NCBI RefSeq assembly: GCF_002224365.1
Contig: NZ_CP022437.1
Location: 2,108,001 to 2,172,000 of the forward strand
Reading direction: 5' to 3'
DNA: 64,000 nucleotides
Source of the DNA: Virgibacillus necropolis
Lineage (GTDB): Bacteria; Bacillota; Bacilli; Bacillales; Amphibacillaceae
Shown here piece by piece: positions 1 to 10,110 of the stretch. The translations under genes were made by a program, and so were the position numbers. Numbering within the stretch: position 1 is the stretch's first letter; each line of letters begins with the position of its first letter. Under the pieces are notes generated by a model, which had not been told where the DNA came from, ran no database searches, and saw nothing but the letters and a program-made list of their open reading frames with translations.

Positions 1-1
1 T

Positions 2-424
2 GATATTTATGGAGTTGATTGTGATATTTATGCTCCATGTGCACTTGGAGCAACGATAAATGATGAAACAATTCCGCAACTAAAAGCAAAAGTTATTGCT
101 GGTTCAGCTAACAATCAGCTTAAGAAAACGGTGCACGGTGATATTATTCATGAGAAAGGGATTGTCTATGCACCAGACTATGTAATTAATTCAGGTGGCG
201 TAATCAATGTAGCAGATGAATTAAATGGCTACAATGCTAACAGAGCAATGAAAAATGTTGAAACGATTTATGATAGTTTATTAAAAATCTTTGCTATTTC
301 TAAGCGAGATAATATTCCAACATATGTTGCAGCAGACCGTATGGCTGAAGAACGCATTGCATCAGTTAGAGCTTCCCGTAGTCAATTTTTGTTAAATGGA
401 CATCACACATTAAGCAGAAGATAA
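2..424 (+). CDS. bcd: Leucine (branched-chain amino acid) dehydrogenase, 3' part
   Basis: Only the C-terminal 140 codons lie in the window; the frame is open from base 2 to the stop at 422-424. The enzyme deaminates leucine, isoleucine and valine to 2-oxo acids with NAD+. The fragment carries part of the NAD-binding domain ([11 protein letters not shown], then [10 protein letters not shown]) and the C-terminal [14 protein letters not shown] motif typical of Glu/Leu/Phe/Val dehydrogenases. It is followed after 35 bp by the acyl kinase gene and the BCKDH genes, the same order as in Bacillus, so the product feeds the downstream complex. The internal GTG at 131 is not a real start because homology continues upstream of it. 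Confidence 0.93.
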   Translation, partial: DIYGVDCDIYAPCALGATINDETIPQLKAKVIAGSANNQLKKTVHGDIIHEKGIVYAPDYVINSGGVINVADELNGYNANRAMKNVETIYDSLLKIFAISKRDNIPTYVAADRMAEERIASVRASRSQFLLNGHHTLSRR

Positions 425-459
425 GGTAAAAATTGTCCTATAGACGGAGGTAAACAGCA

Positions 460-1542
460 TTGCAACGACAAATTTTTCGTATTTTAGTAATAAATCCAGG
501 TTCTACTTCAACAAAAATCGGTGTTTTTGATAATGAAACCTGTATCTTTGAAAAAACAATCCGTCACGATAGTAATGAGATCGCAAAATTCAATCGTGTA
601 ATTGATCAATATGATTTTAGGAAAAATGTTATTTTAGACCAATTGGATCATGAAGGAATCAACATTTCTAAATTAAGTGCTGTCTGTGGTCGTGGAGGCC
701 TGCTGCGACCTATAGAAGGTGGAACGTATGAAGTTAACCCAGGAATGCTTGAGGATTTAAGGCAAGGATTTAATGGAGAACACGCATCTAATTTAGGTGG
801 CATTATCGCCAACGAAATTGCTAATGGACTTAATATCTCTGCATACATTGTAGATCCGGTAGTGGTCGATGAATTTGATAGTATAGCACGATTGTCCGGT
901 GTGCCTGAAATTCCAAGAAAGAGTATTTTTCATGCTCTCAATCAAAAAGCAGTTGCAAGAAAAGCTGCTAAAGATATTGGGAAAGCTTATGACCAGATCA
1001 ACTTAATTATTACACATATGGGTGGAGGAATTACAGTTGGCGCGCATAAAAATGGCAAGGTAATTGATGTGAACAATGGCTTACACGGTGATGGGCCATT
1101 TTCGCCAGAACGTGCTGGAACAGTACCTGCTGGTGATTTGGTCGCACTCTGCTATTCTGGTCAATATTATCGAGATGAAATGATGAAGAAATTAGTCGGT
1201 CAAGGCGGGTTAATGGCCTATTTACAAACAAGTGATGCAGTAGAGGTAGAAAACAGAATTGAGAATGGTGACAAAGAAGCTACAGCAACCTATGAGGCGA
1301 TGGCTTATCAGATTGCAAAAGAAATAGGGTCAATGAGCGCTGTGTTAGAAGGAAAAGTAGATGCAATCATTATGACTGGTGGTCTTGCTTATGGTAAGGC
1401 ATTTATAGAAATGATTTCAAAACGGATTGATTGGATCGCAGATATTCTGGTCTATCCTGGCGAAAATGAGCTTCAAGCACTTACAGAAGGTACATTAAGA
1501 GTACTACGTAAAGAAGAAAAACCGAAAGTTTATCCTACCTAA
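460..1542 (+). CDS. buk: Butyrate / branched-chain acyl kinase
   Basis: A 360-residue acetate/butyrate kinase-family protein (ASKHA fold) that makes ATP from acyl phosphates, here probably isobutyryl-, isovaleryl- or 2-methylbutyryl-phosphate from branched-chain amino acids. The N-terminal phosphate loop [14 protein letters not shown] (about residues 11-24), [12 protein letters not shown] (about 185-196) and the [10 protein letters not shown] segment are family hallmarks. The start is TTG at 460, with GGAGG ending 9 bp upstream; no ATG lies near. The partner phosphotransacylase would be upstream of the window. Full family length, no defects seen. Confidence 0.95.
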   Translation: MQRQIFRILVINPGSTSTKIGVFDNETCIFEKTIRHDSNEIAKFNRVIDQYDFRKNVILDQLDHEGINISKLSAVCGRGGLLRPIEGGTYEVNPGMLEDLRQGFNGEHASNLGGIIANEIANGLNISAYIVDPVVVDEFDSIARLSGVPEIPRKSIFHALNQKAVARKAAKDIGKAYDQINLIITHMGGGITVGAHKNGKVIDVNNGLHGDGPFSPERAGTVPAGDLVALCYSGQYYRDEMMKKLVGQGGLMAYLQTSDAVEVENRIENGDKEATATYEAMAYQIAKEIGSMSAVLEGKVDAIIMTGGLAYGKAFIEMISKRIDWIADILVYPGENELQALTEGTLRVLRKEEKPKVYPT

Positions 1543-1549
1543 GTAGAAC

Positions 1550-1715
1550 AAAAGCGTAAGCGCCCGTTTATTGCCGTATGACCTGGAAGGCGCCGTATGA
1601 GATAAAGGAAACACGAAGAGCGTAAGCGATTAAGGACGTTCGACTTATGTCGAACTGTTATCGCAAGGAGGGCGCCTGAAGGGCACTAGGCAATGGGCGC
1701 TGGAGCTGGACGTGG
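1550..1715 (+). repeat. GC-rich intergenic repeat with hairpin
   Basis: The 249-bp gap between buk and lpdV is filled by a GC-richer block that starts AAAGCGTAAGCGCCC and ends GGGCGCTGGAGCTGGAC. It contains a perfect 7-bp stem, GTTCGAC/GTCGAAC, with a TTAT loop at 1638-1655. Its edges resemble the AAAGCGAAGGCG... blocks at 12487 and 35441, a style of dispersed repeat I know from Bacillaceae intergenic DNA. It interrupts the operon without an obvious U-tract terminator. Confidence 0.6.
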
Positions 1716-1791
1716 CTGTTTACGTAGTTGAGTTATCCATAGGTTACGATTTTATAGTTTCCTAAGAAGTATAAAAAGGAGCGATTAATAG

Positions 1792-3213
1792 ATGGCAAAA
1801 GAATATGATCTTGTCGTCCTCGGTGGAGGAACAGGAGGATATGTCGCTGCAATCCGAGCTTCACAGCTCGGATTACAGGTTGCAATTGTAGAGAAAGGCG
1901 ACCTCGGGGGAACATGTTTACATCGTGGTTGTATACCTTCAAAAGCATTGCTGCGCAGTGCAGAAGTTTTAAAACAAACCAAAGAAGCTAGCCAATATGG
2001 TATCGATACAAAAGATACAACATTAAATTTTACAAAAGTACAAGAAAGAAAAGATAGTATTGTAAGTACGTTACACCAAGGTGTTCAAGGACTTATGAAA
2101 AAAGGGGAAATTGACGTCTTTGAAGGGTTTGGACGTATATTAGGACCAAGCATCTTTTCACCAATGCCAGGAACAATTTCAATCGAGTATGCAAATGGTG
2201 ATGAAAATACAATGATTGTACCTAAAAATGTATTAATTGCAACTGGTTCCAAACCAAAGTCTCTTCCAGGTCTTGAAATTGATGGAACAAATGTCATGAC
2301 ATCTGATGAAGCACTTCAAATGGAAGAATTGCCAAAGTCAATCATTATTGTTGGTGGTGGTGTAATCGGAATTGAGTGGGCGTCTATGCTTGCGGATTTT
2401 GGTGTAGAAGTAACAGTTGTTGAATACTTAGATCAAATTTTGCCTACAGAAGATGATGCAATTGCCAAAGAGGTTGAAAAACTTCTGAAAAAGAAAACTA
2501 TTACTTTTGTGAAAGGCGCTAAGGTTTTAGCTGATACATTATCTAGTGAAAATGGTATTACTATTGAGGCTGAAGTTAACGGCAAGAACGAAAGCTTCCA
2601 AGCGGATAAAATGTTAGTTTCAGTTGGACGTGAAGCTAATACGTCTAACATTGGGCTTGAAAACACAGACATAGTTGTCGAAAAAGGCTTTATTCAAACA
2701 AATGAGTTTTTCCAAACGAAAGAAACGCACATTTATGCAATCGGCGATGTTATTGGCGGAATGCAGCTAGCCCACGTCGCTTCACATGAAGGAATTGTAG
2801 CTGTAGAACATATGACTGATAAAGATCCATTACCACTTGACTATGAAAACATACCAACTTGTATTTATTCAAACCCTGAAGTTGCTAGTGTCGGTCTAAC
2901 TGAAAAACAAGCAAAAGAAAAAGGGTTTGATATTAAGGTAGGCAAGTTTCCTTTTAAAGCAATTGGTAAAGCACTTGTTCACGGTGATTCAGAAGGTTTT
3001 GTTAAAGTTATCGCGGATAAGAAAACAGATGATTTATTAGGCTGTCATATGATTGGACCACATGTTACGGATATGATCTCTGAAGCTGGACTTGCAAAAG
3101 TATTGGATGCAACACCTTGGGAAATTGCGCATAGCATTCATCCACATCCAACCCTTGCAGAAGTAATGGGTGAAGCAGCATTAGCTGTTGATGGGAAACA
3201 GATACACGGTTAA
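1792..3213 (+). CDS. lpdV: Dihydrolipoyl dehydrogenase (E3) of the branched-chain 2-oxo acid dehydrogenase
   Basis: A 473-residue flavoprotein disulfide reductase that reoxidises dihydrolipoamide on the E2 subunit with NAD+. Visible features: FAD-binding GGGTGGYVAA (10-20), the redox disulfide C42/C47 in GGTCLHRGCIPSKA, the NAD-binding VGGGVIGIE near residue 185, the second FAD motif IYAIGDV, and the C-terminal HPHPTLAEVMGEAA with the catalytic His-Glu pair. AAAAGGAGCG precedes the ATG. It opens the four-gene BCKDH block, with 18 bp to the E1-alpha gene. Confidence 0.96.
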   Translation: MAKEYDLVVLGGGTGGYVAAIRASQLGLQVAIVEKGDLGGTCLHRGCIPSKALLRSAEVLKQTKEASQYGIDTKDTTLNFTKVQERKDSIVSTLHQGVQGLMKKGEIDVFEGFGRILGPSIFSPMPGTISIEYANGDENTMIVPKNVLIATGSKPKSLPGLEIDGTNVMTSDEALQMEELPKSIIIVGGGVIGIEWASMLADFGVEVTVVEYLDQILPTEDDAIAKEVEKLLKKKTITFVKGAKVLADTLSSENGITIEAEVNGKNESFQADKMLVSVGREANTSNIGLENTDIVVEKGFIQTNEFFQTKETHIYAIGDVIGGMQLAHVASHEGIVAVEHMTDKDPLPLDYENIPTCIYSNPEVASVGLTEKQAKEKGFDIKVGKFPFKAIGKALVHGDSEGFVKVIADKKTDDLLGCHMIGPHVTDMISEAGLAKVLDATPWEIAHSIHPHPTLAEVMGEAALAVDGKQIHG

Positions 3214-3231
3214 AAAGAGGAGGGGCTATCA

Positions 3232-4224
3232 ATGTCAAAAAATCGTCATGAGGAATTAGGGTTATCAGATGATCTAGTTTTAGAAATGTTTAGAACGATG
3301 CTTTTAGCTAGAAAGATTGATGAAAGAATGTGGCTCTTAAACCGAGCTGGTAAAATTCCATTTGTAATTTCCTGTCAGGGGCAAGAAGCGGCGCAAGTGG
3401 GTGCGTCGTTTGCATTAAATCGAGACGCGGATTATGTAGCTCCATATTACCGAGACATGGGAGTTGTTCTCGCTTTTGGGATGACAGCGAAGGACCTAAT
3501 GCTATCTGGTTTTGCTAAACAAGAGGATCCAAACTCTGGCGGACGTCAAATGCCTGGACATTTTGGACAAAAGAAAAATAGAATACTTACTGGTTCATCG
3601 CCAGTAACAACACAGTTACCACACGCAGTAGGTGTTGGTTTAGCAGCAAAAATGGAGAAAAAAGATATCGTGTCATTAGTTACACTTGGAGAAGGTTCAT
3701 CCAACCAAGGAGACTTTCACGAAGGATTAAACTTTGCTGGTGTACATAAACTTCCAGTAATTACCATGGTGGAAAATAATAAATATGCAATTTCTGTTCC
3801 AATTGAAAGACAAATTGCGGCTAAAAACGTTTCAGATCGTGCTATCGGTTATGGAATGCCAGGGATAACAATTGATGGAAACGATCCTTTAGCTGTTTAT
3901 GAAGCAGTAAAAGAGGCAAGAGAACGCGCAATAAATGGTGAAGGCCCAACATTAATTGAAGCTGTCTCGTACCGTTTAACTGCTCACTCAAGTGATGATG
4001 ATGATAGTCAATACCGGGAAAGCAAGGAAGTTGAAGAAGCGAAGAAAAAGGATTCCATTATTACATTTGCTGCTTATTTAAAAGAAATAGGAATTTTAAC
4101 AGAAGAAATAGAAGAAAAAATGAACGAGGAAATCAGAGATATTGTTAATGAAGCTACCGATTATGCCGAGAATGCACCATACGCTGAACCAGAAAGTTCA
4201 CTAAGATTTGTTTACGAAGAGTAA
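3232..4224 (+). CDS. bkdAA: Branched-chain 2-oxo acid dehydrogenase E1 alpha subunit
   Basis: A 330-residue thiamine-diphosphate enzyme subunit that decarboxylates branched-chain 2-oxo acids and passes the acyl group to lipoyl-E2. The ThDP/Mg signature is visible as GEGSSNQGDFHEGLNF followed by the closing VENNKYAIS (about residues 153-183). The HSSDDDDSQYR loop matches the family's second active-site loop. AGGAGGGGC precedes the ATG. It lies 15 bp before its E1-beta partner. Confidence 0.95.
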   Translation: MSKNRHEELGLSDDLVLEMFRTMLLARKIDERMWLLNRAGKIPFVISCQGQEAAQVGASFALNRDADYVAPYYRDMGVVLAFGMTAKDLMLSGFAKQEDPNSGGRQMPGHFGQKKNRILTGSSPVTTQLPHAVGVGLAAKMEKKDIVSLVTLGEGSSNQGDFHEGLNFAGVHKLPVITMVENNKYAISVPIERQIAAKNVSDRAIGYGMPGITIDGNDPLAVYEAVKEARERAINGEGPTLIEAVSYRLTAHSSDDDDSQYRESKEVEEAKKKDSIITFAAYLKEIGILTEEIEEKMNEEIRDIVNEATDYAENAPYAEPESSLRFVYEE

Positions 4225-4239
4225 GGAGGGGACTGTAAA

Positions 4240-5223
4240 ATGCCAGTAATGTCATATATTCAAGCTGTAACAACAGCATTAAAAGAAGAAATGCAACGCG
4301 ACGAGAAGGTTTTTGTTTTAGGGGAAGATGTTGGTAAAAAAGGTGGTGTGTTCGGCGCTACTAAAGGTTTGTATGATGAGTTCGGTGACGCACGTGTTCT
4401 TGACACACCGCTTGCAGAGTCTGCGATTGCAGGTGTTGGAATAGGAGCTGCAATGTATGGAATGCGTCCAGTCGCTGAAATGCAGTTTGCTGATTTTATT
4501 ATGCCCGCGGTAAACCAAATTATTTCGGAAGCGGCTAAAATTCGTTACCGTTCGAATAATGATTGGAATGTTCCAATGACTATTCGTGCGCCTTATGGTG
4601 GAGGAGTTCACGGGGCTTTGTATCATTCTCAATCTGTAGAAGCTGTGTTTGCTAATCAACCAGGACTAAAGATTGTTATGCCGTCAACTCCTTACGATGT
4701 AAAAGGGTTATTAAAAGCATCTATACGTGACAATGATCCTGTACTTTTCTTTGAGCATAAGCGAGCGTATCGTTTACTTAAAGGAGAAGTGCCAGAAGAA
4801 GATTACGTACTTCCAATTGGAAAAGCAGATGTTAAACGAGAAGGATCAGATGTTACCGTCATCACTTACGGTCTAGCTGTACATTTTGCGCTTCAAGCAG
4901 CAGAAAAATTGGCTGATGAAGATATTGACGTACACATTCTGGATTTACGAACCATTTATCCGCTCGATAAAGAAGGAATTATTGAAGCTGCTAAAAAGAC
5001 AGGAAAGGTATTACTCATCACTGAGGATAATAAAGAAGGTAGTATTATCGGTGAAGTAGCGGCTATTATCGCTGAAAATTGCTTGTTCGATTTAGATGCG
5101 CCGATTCAACGTCTTGCAGGGCCTGATGTACCGTCAATGCCGTACTCACCAAAAATGGAAAAATACTTTATGATTAATCCAGAAAAAGTCGAAAAAGCAA
5201 TCCGTGAACTAGCAGAATTTTAA
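4240..5223 (+). CDS. bkdAB: Branched-chain 2-oxo acid dehydrogenase E1 beta subunit
   Basis: A 327-residue transketolase-type E1 beta chain that completes the alpha2beta2 decarboxylase and binds the E2 core. It shows the conserved GEDVGKKGGVFGAT N-terminal segment, DTPLAESAIAGVGIGAA, the FADFIMPAVNQI helix, and the C-terminal transketolase domain with LRTIYPLD and LITEDN. A strong AAGGAGGGG sits before the ATG. E2 follows after 22 bp. Confidence 0.95.
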   Translation: MPVMSYIQAVTTALKEEMQRDEKVFVLGEDVGKKGGVFGATKGLYDEFGDARVLDTPLAESAIAGVGIGAAMYGMRPVAEMQFADFIMPAVNQIISEAAKIRYRSNNDWNVPMTIRAPYGGGVHGALYHSQSVEAVFANQPGLKIVMPSTPYDVKGLLKASIRDNDPVLFFEHKRAYRLLKGEVPEEDYVLPIGKADVKREGSDVTVITYGLAVHFALQAAEKLADEDIDVHILDLRTIYPLDKEGIIEAAKKTGKVLLITEDNKEGSIIGEVAAIIAENCLFDLDAPIQRLAGPDVPSMPYSPKMEKYFMINPEKVEKAIRELAEF

Positions 5224-5245
5224 GTGGAAAAAGGAGGGACTCTAG

Positions 5246-6523
5246 ATGGCTTCTGAAAAAATAAATATGCCCCAACTGGGTGAAAGTGTAACAGAAGGAA
5301 CAATTAGCTCTTGGCTTGTTGAAGTAGGTGATAAGGTTAACAAATACGATCCTATTGCTGAAGTAATGACAGACAAGGTGAATGCTGAAGTACCATCTTC
5401 TTTTACAGGTGTAATTAAAGAACTTGTTGCACAAGAAGGAGAAACAATTGAAGTAGGAGAATTAATGTGTTATATCGACACGGAAGGCGGTCCTTCGTCG
5501 GATGAAGGTTCTGCAAAGGAAGAACCTAAAGAATCTGAAAAGGCTGAACCTGCTGAAGAAGATACAAAAGATCAATCGATGAAAAAACGCTATTCTCCAG
5601 CTGTTTTACGAATGGCACAGGATAACGATATTGATTTAACACAAGTGTCCGGAACTGGAAAAGGTGGAAGAATTACCAGAAAAGATATTGAGAAAGTGAT
5701 CGCTTCAGGTGATATGCCAAAAGCAGGTGAAACTAGTTCTGCACCAAAACAAACTGAGCAGTCTGAACAAACATCATCAAAAGTAAAAGCTGCGCCATCT
5801 GCCCCTGCACCAACTTCACAAGCCGGGGATATCGAAATTCCTGTGACAGGTGTTCGTAAGGCTATTGCACAAAATATGGTCCGTTCTACTACGGAAATCC
5901 CTCATGCATGGATGACCGTTGAAGTTGATGTTACAGATTTAGTAACGTATCGTAACAAGGTGAAAAATGAATTTAAACAAAAAGAAGGATTTGGTTTAAC
6001 GTTCTTTGCCTTTTTCGTTAAAGCAGTCGCGCAAGCACTAAAAGAGTATCCGCAATTAAACAGTATGTGGGCTGGCGATAAGATCATTCAGAAGAAGGAT
6101 ATTCATTTATCCATCGCTGTAGCTAAGGATCAAGAATTGTTTGTACCAGTTATCAAACATGCTGACGAGAAAAGCATTAAAGGGATTGCCAAGGATATTT
6201 CCGAATTAGCTTCAAAAGCTCGCTCTGGTAAATTAACTTCTGCCGACATGCAAGGTGGAACGTTTACCGTAAATAATACTGGTTCATTTGGCTCGATTCA
6301 CTCAATGGGTGTGATCAATCATCCGCAAGCCGCGATTTTACAGGTCGAATCAATTGTTAAACGTCCCATGATTGTGAACGATATGTTTGCTGCTAGAGAT
6401 ATGGTAAACCTATCACTTTCGCTTGATCATCGTATATTAGATGGTCTTGTATGTGGAAATTTCTTAGCACGCGTAAAGGAAATATTAGAGAATATGAACA
6501 AAGATACGACAAATGTTTATTAA
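5246..6523 (+). CDS. bkdB: Branched-chain 2-oxo acid dehydrogenase E2 (dihydrolipoyl acyltransferase)
   Basis: A 425-residue E2 core subunit. Domain order: lipoyl domain 1-80 with the lipoylated lysine at K44 in MTDKVNAEV; a charged, Glu/Pro-rich linker (about 82-112); the E3/E1-binding domain about 113-151 (YSPAVLRMA ... GRITRKDIEKVI); an Ala/Pro/Ser linker; and the catalytic acyltransferase domain from about 197 to the end with the active-site LSLDHRILDG. It produces isobutyryl-, isovaleryl- and 2-methylbutyryl-CoA, precursors of the branched fatty acids typical of Bacillaceae membranes. It is the last gene of the bkd block. Confidence 0.96.
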   Translation: MASEKINMPQLGESVTEGTISSWLVEVGDKVNKYDPIAEVMTDKVNAEVPSSFTGVIKELVAQEGETIEVGELMCYIDTEGGPSSDEGSAKEEPKESEKAEPAEEDTKDQSMKKRYSPAVLRMAQDNDIDLTQVSGTGKGGRITRKDIEKVIASGDMPKAGETSSAPKQTEQSEQTSSKVKAAPSAPAPTSQAGDIEIPVTGVRKAIAQNMVRSTTEIPHAWMTVEVDVTDLVTYRNKVKNEFKQKEGFGLTFFAFFVKAVAQALKEYPQLNSMWAGDKIIQKKDIHLSIAVAKDQELFVPVIKHADEKSIKGIAKDISELASKARSGKLTSADMQGGTFTVNNTGSFGSIHSMGVINHPQAAILQVESIVKRPMIVNDMFAARDMVNLSLSLDHRILDGLVCGNFLARVKEILENMNKDTTNVY

Positions 6524-6616
6524 GGTCAGTTAATTTGAATTGAAATCTGGGAATAAAATTGATAAGCTAGTTATAGTTTAGACACTACTATTTAAATTAA
6601 GGGGATGGATGTTCAG

Positions 6617-7048
6617 ATGGACTTTAACCTATTTATGAATGATGTTGTTGATGTTGCACGTTCAGATATAAAAGAAGCCGGATATGAAGAGCTTTATACA
6701 AAAGAAGATGTAGATGCTGCGATGAGTCGAACGGGCACTACGTTAGTAATGGTCAATTCTGTATGTGGTTGTGCAGGCGGAGTTGCTAGACCTGCAGCAG
6801 CGAATGCAATTCATTATGATAAACGACCAGATCATTTAGTAACAGTTTTCGCTGGTCAAGATAAAGATGCAACAGAAAAGGCCCGTGAATATTTCGAAGG
6901 GTTTCCACCTTCATCACCATCCTTTGCATTCCTTAGAGATGGTAAAATTGTAACGATGTTAGAACGTCATGATATTGAAGGGTTTACAGCAGTAGATGTA
7001 GTAGGGAAGCTTCAAAAAGTCTTTGATGAACACTGTGAAGAAATATAA
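6617..7048 (+). CDS. brxB: Bacilliredoxin (BrxA/BrxB family, YqiW-like)
   Basis: A 143-residue thioredoxin-fold protein that removes bacillithiol from mixed disulfides on proteins. The CGC-containing active site is visible in [16 protein letters not shown], with [13 protein letters not shown] further on. I prefer the ATG at 6617 ([11 protein letters not shown]): AAGGGG ends 12 bp upstream, and family members begin MDFN. The ATG at 6605 overlaps the ribosome binding site. In B. subtilis the orthologue yqiW also follows bkdB, so this is conserved synteny rather than a functional operon. Confidence 0.93.
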   Translation: MDFNLFMNDVVDVARSDIKEAGYEELYTKEDVDAAMSRTGTTLVMVNSVCGCAGGVARPAAANAIHYDKRPDHLVTVFAGQDKDATEKAREYFEGFPPSSPSFAFLRDGKIVTMLERHDIEGFTAVDVVGKLQKVFDEHCEEI

Positions 7049-7073
7049 ATGAACTAGACTTTTTCTAGTTACG

Positions 7074-7115
7074 ATGAGGCTGTCTCTATTTTTGCGGGTC
7101 AGCCTCATTTTATTA
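7074..7115 (+). terminator. Rho-independent terminator after bacilliredoxin gene
   Basis: The stem ATGAGGCTG pairs with CAGCCTCAT across a loop containing CTATTTTTGCG, followed by TTTTATTAATT. It lies 26 bp after the stop codon and fits termination of the brxB transcript. Confidence 0.75.
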
Positions 7116-7161
7116 ATTATCCAAACACAGAATCTGACTCGAGGTAAAAGGAGATTGAACG

Positions 7162-8151
7162 GTGAAGATTGGTTATCGAACAATAAAAACTGCTATTGGA
7201 ACTCCATTGGCTATTTCTATTGCCCAAGTGCTTGGATTAACAAATTTTGTTTCAGCGGGGATACTTACGCTGTTATGTATACAACCATCTAGAAAAAAGT
7301 CAGTATTAAGCGCATGGCACCGATTTTTAGCTTGTACAATTGCCATTTTGTTTTCCTACGTATTTTTCGAGACGCTAGGTTATAACCCAATTGTAGTTGG
7401 AGTTGTGTTTGCATTATTTATTCCTGTTACGGTATTTTTTAAAATTTCACCAGGGATTGCAACAAGCTCTGTCATTATTCTAAATTTATATAGCCTTGGA
7501 CAAATTACATTAAATTTCATTGTTGATGAATTTTTATTAATTATAGTTGGGGTTGGAACAGCGCTTTTATTAAACTTGTATATGCCTAGTTTGGATAATA
7601 AATTAAAAAAGAAACAAGTGGAATTAGAACACAATTTCCAAGTGATTTTACAGGAAATTTCGTTATACATATGTGATAAGGATAAGATTTGGGATGGAAA
7701 AGAAATTACGAGAGCTGAAGAAATTTTAGAAGAGGCAAGTAATCTAGTTTCTTTGGATCGCGAAAATCACCTATTAAGAAGTAGTCACCCGTATTATGAT
7801 TATTTTAAAATGAGAAAAAAACAGTTTGAACTATTAAAGAAAATGCTTCCACTTGTGAGTAGGTTACCTAAAACCGATAATTTATCAAATTTAATAGCTG
7901 AATTTTTTGAGAGCTTATCAGAGGCTGTACATCCAGGTAATACGGCAGCAATTTATTTGGAAAAGCTAAAAAACTTACAAGACGTTTTTAATCATGAAGA
8001 ACTACCAACAACACGTGAGGAATTTGAAACGCGAGCAAATTTATTTCGTTTATTACGTGAAATAGAGGATTACTTAATCATCAAAAGGAAATTCAAAGAA
8101 AGCGATATTAGTGATACTGAAGGAAAAAAGAAAAAAGACCGGAATGGATAG
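7162..8151 (+). CDS. yqjA: Aromatic-acid-exporter-type membrane protein, YqjA-like
   Basis: A 329-residue protein with about five N-terminal hydrophobic segments (residues 10-145) and a hydrophilic, charged C-terminal half (146-329) rich in coiled-coil-like helices. This is the layout of Firmicute ArAE_1 (DUF939) proteins such as B. subtilis YqjA; the true substrate is not known. The start is GTG at 7162 with AAAGGAG 8 bp upstream. Position next to brxB matches B. subtilis synteny. Overlapping reading frames nearby are shadows. Confidence 0.85.
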   Translation: MKIGYRTIKTAIGTPLAISIAQVLGLTNFVSAGILTLLCIQPSRKKSVLSAWHRFLACTIAILFSYVFFETLGYNPIVVGVVFALFIPVTVFFKISPGIATSSVIILNLYSLGQITLNFIVDEFLLIIVGVGTALLLNLYMPSLDNKLKKKQVELEHNFQVILQEISLYICDKDKIWDGKEITRAEEILEEASNLVSLDRENHLLRSSHPYYDYFKMRKKQFELLKKMLPLVSRLPKTDNLSNLIAEFFESLSEAVHPGNTAAIYLEKLKNLQDVFNHEELPTTREEFETRANLFRLLREIEDYLIIKRKFKESDISDTEGKKKKDRNG

Positions 8152-8168
8152 TATTCCGGTTTCGATTT
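8138..8168 (+). terminator. Terminator overlapping the end of the yqjA-like gene
   Basis: ACCGGAAT pairs with ATTCCGGT around a 7-nt loop, followed by TTTCGATTTCTT. The stem contains the stop codon (8149-8151). It also faces the convergent small gene at 8188-8316, so it may serve both strands. Confidence 0.75.
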
Positions 8169-8187
8169 CTTATTTATTTTTTATTTA

Positions 8188-8316
8188 TTATTGTACAAAA
8201 AGTGCAAGTCCTGCTGTTAAAGTTGATAATATCATAGCAAGTATCATAATGTAGATAATTACTTTTGTTCTTCGTTCTCGCTTGGACGCTTTTCTATGCG
8301 TTTGATTATTAGCCAC
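8188..8316 (-). CDS. prli42: Small membrane protein, Prli42-like (stressosome-associated)
   Basis: A 42-codon gene. GTG start at 8316 with AAGGAGG 7 bp upstream, stop at 8188-8190. The product is a basic N-terminus (HRKASKRERRTK) followed by one hydrophobic helix (VIIYIMILAMILSTLTAGLALFV). That layout, and the IIYIM...LST.TAG wording, match the Prli42 family, miniproteins that anchor the stressosome to the membrane in Listeria and are conserved in Bacillales. Codon spacing, the perfect ribosome binding site and the convergent position support a real gene; the exact family assignment rests on memory of short homologues. Confidence 0.78.
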   Translation of the reverse strand: MANNQTHRKASKRERRTKVIIYIMILAMILSTLTAGLALFVQ

Positions 8317-8439
8317 ATTTAATCCTCCTTAAAACCTAATACTTATTATATTTTATCGTTTATTTGGCTTTTGGACAAGTGATAGTAAAGAACCGTACTA
8401 AATAATTCATGATACCAAACAAAATGGAGGCCATCACGT

Positions 8440-10095
8440 ATGAATAATAATGATTCAATCCCATCAAAAGAGGCTAATTGGAAAAAGTCTGTAGATAAAA
8501 CATTAAAGCGCTTTCCTGAACGAAAGAGTACTTTTCATACAACATCAGAAATAGAAGTGGATGGATTATACTATCCTGACACAAATGATAAATACGAAAA
8601 TGATCTGGGGTATCCAGGTGAATTTCCCTACACACGTGGAATTCAGCCTACTATGTATCGTAGTAGATTTTGGACAATGCGCCAATATGCTGGATTTGGC
8701 TCCGCAGTAGAAACAAATAAGCGCTTCCGTTATTTGTTAGACCAAGGACAAACTGGTCTATCTGTTGCGTTTGATTTGCCAACACAAATCGGCTATGACT
8801 CGGATGATGTAATGTCTGAAGGAGAGGTTGGCAAGGTTGGGGTAGCCATTGACTCACTTCATGACATGGAACAGCTTTTAGATCAAATTCCGCTTGATAA
8901 AGTTAGTACATCCATGACCATTAATGCACCTGCATCAGTGTTATTATGTATGTATATTGCAGTTGGAGAAAAACAGGGTGTTCCTATTGAAAAACTAACT
9001 GGTACGATACAAAATGATATTTTAAAAGAGTATATCGCACGTGGTACATATATTTTTCCACCTAAACCATCTATGCGTCTTATTACGAATATTTTCGAAT
9101 ATTGCCAGAAAAATGAAATGAAATTTAACACAATCAGTATTTCTGGATACCATATACGTGAAGCTGGATCGACGGCTGTACAAGAATTAGCATTTACACT
9201 AGCGAATGGTATGGCATATGTAGATGCAGCATTAAAGTCTGGGTTAGATATTGACGCGTTCGCACCACGGTTAGCATTTTTCTTTAATGCACACAATAAC
9301 TTTTTTGAGGAAGTAGCGAAGTTCCGTGCGGCACGACGAATTTGGGCGAAAATAATGAAAGAACATTACCAGGCTAAAGATCCAAAAAGCTGGAAGTTAC
9401 GTTTCCACACACAAACAGGAGGATCAACACTAACAGCACAACAACCAGATAATAATGTTGTTCGTGTTACCTTACAAGCACTTGCAGCAGTTATGGGTGG
9501 TACACAAAGCTTGCATACCAATTCACGTGACGAGGCACTATCACTACCAACGGAAGAATCTGCTCGAATAGCACTTCGGACGCAACAAATAATTGCAAAC
9601 GAAAGTGGTGTAGCAGATACGGTGGACCCATTAGGCGGTTCGTATTACGTAGAAGAGCTAACAGACAAAATGGAAGAAGAAGTAAATAAATACTTGGAGC
9701 AAATTAAAGAAATTGGTGGAGCGGTTCAAGCGGTTGAAGAAGGATTTATGCAACGGGAGATCCACCATAAAGCTTATGAAACACAGAAACAAATTGAAAA
9801 AGAAGAAGAAATAATTGTTGGATTAAATAAGTATAAGCTGGATGAAGAAGTAAATCCCGATTTATTAAAGGTGGACGAGGCATTAGAGCAAGCTCAAATC
9901 AATTCCCTAGAAAAAATCCGTGCTGAAAGAGATCAAGAAAAAGTAGATGAATTATTAACTATTTTAAGAACACAAGCAAGAGTTCAGAATGCTAATTTGA
10001 TTCCACATATACTTGATGCTGTTAAAGCGTATGCTACGGTTGGCGAGATTTGTAATGTAATGCGGGATGAATTCGGTCTATATACAGGGATGTAA
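8440..10095 (+). CDS. Methylmalonyl-CoA mutase, large (catalytic) subunit
   Basis: A 551-residue TIM-barrel acyl-CoA mutase without its own cobalamin domain, which is on the next gene. It interconverts (R)-methylmalonyl-CoA and succinyl-CoA. By alignment from memory to the Propionibacterium enzyme, the equivalents of Tyr89 (Y83 in [12 protein letters not shown]), Arg207 (R201 in ARGTYIFPP) and His244 (H238 in ISISGYH) are all present. The first two separate methylmalonyl-CoA mutase from isobutyryl-CoA mutase. [15 protein letters not shown] and [10 protein letters not shown] are further hallmarks. AATGGAGG precedes the ATG. It is the first gene of a three-gene operon. Confidence 0.93.
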   Translation: MNNNDSIPSKEANWKKSVDKTLKRFPERKSTFHTTSEIEVDGLYYPDTNDKYENDLGYPGEFPYTRGIQPTMYRSRFWTMRQYAGFGSAVETNKRFRYLLDQGQTGLSVAFDLPTQIGYDSDDVMSEGEVGKVGVAIDSLHDMEQLLDQIPLDKVSTSMTINAPASVLLCMYIAVGEKQGVPIEKLTGTIQNDILKEYIARGTYIFPPKPSMRLITNIFEYCQKNEMKFNTISISGYHIREAGSTAVQELAFTLANGMAYVDAALKSGLDIDAFAPRLAFFFNAHNNFFEEVAKFRAARRIWAKIMKEHYQAKDPKSWKLRFHTQTGGSTLTAQQPDNNVVRVTLQALAAVMGGTQSLHTNSRDEALSLPTEESARIALRTQQIIANESGVADTVDPLGGSYYVEELTDKMEEEVNKYLEQIKEIGGAVQAVEEGFMQREIHHKAYETQKQIEKEEEIIVGLNKYKLDEEVNPDLLKVDEALEQAQINSLEKIRAERDQEKVDELLTILRTQARVQNANLIPHILDAVKAYATVGEICNVMRDEFGLYTGM

Positions 10096-10110
10096 GAAGG
10101 GGAGAGACGA

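Noticed and set aside
8320-8440. Cobalamin riboswitch before the mutase operon
   Set aside because: Only about 120 bp, no B12-box-like conserved text seen.
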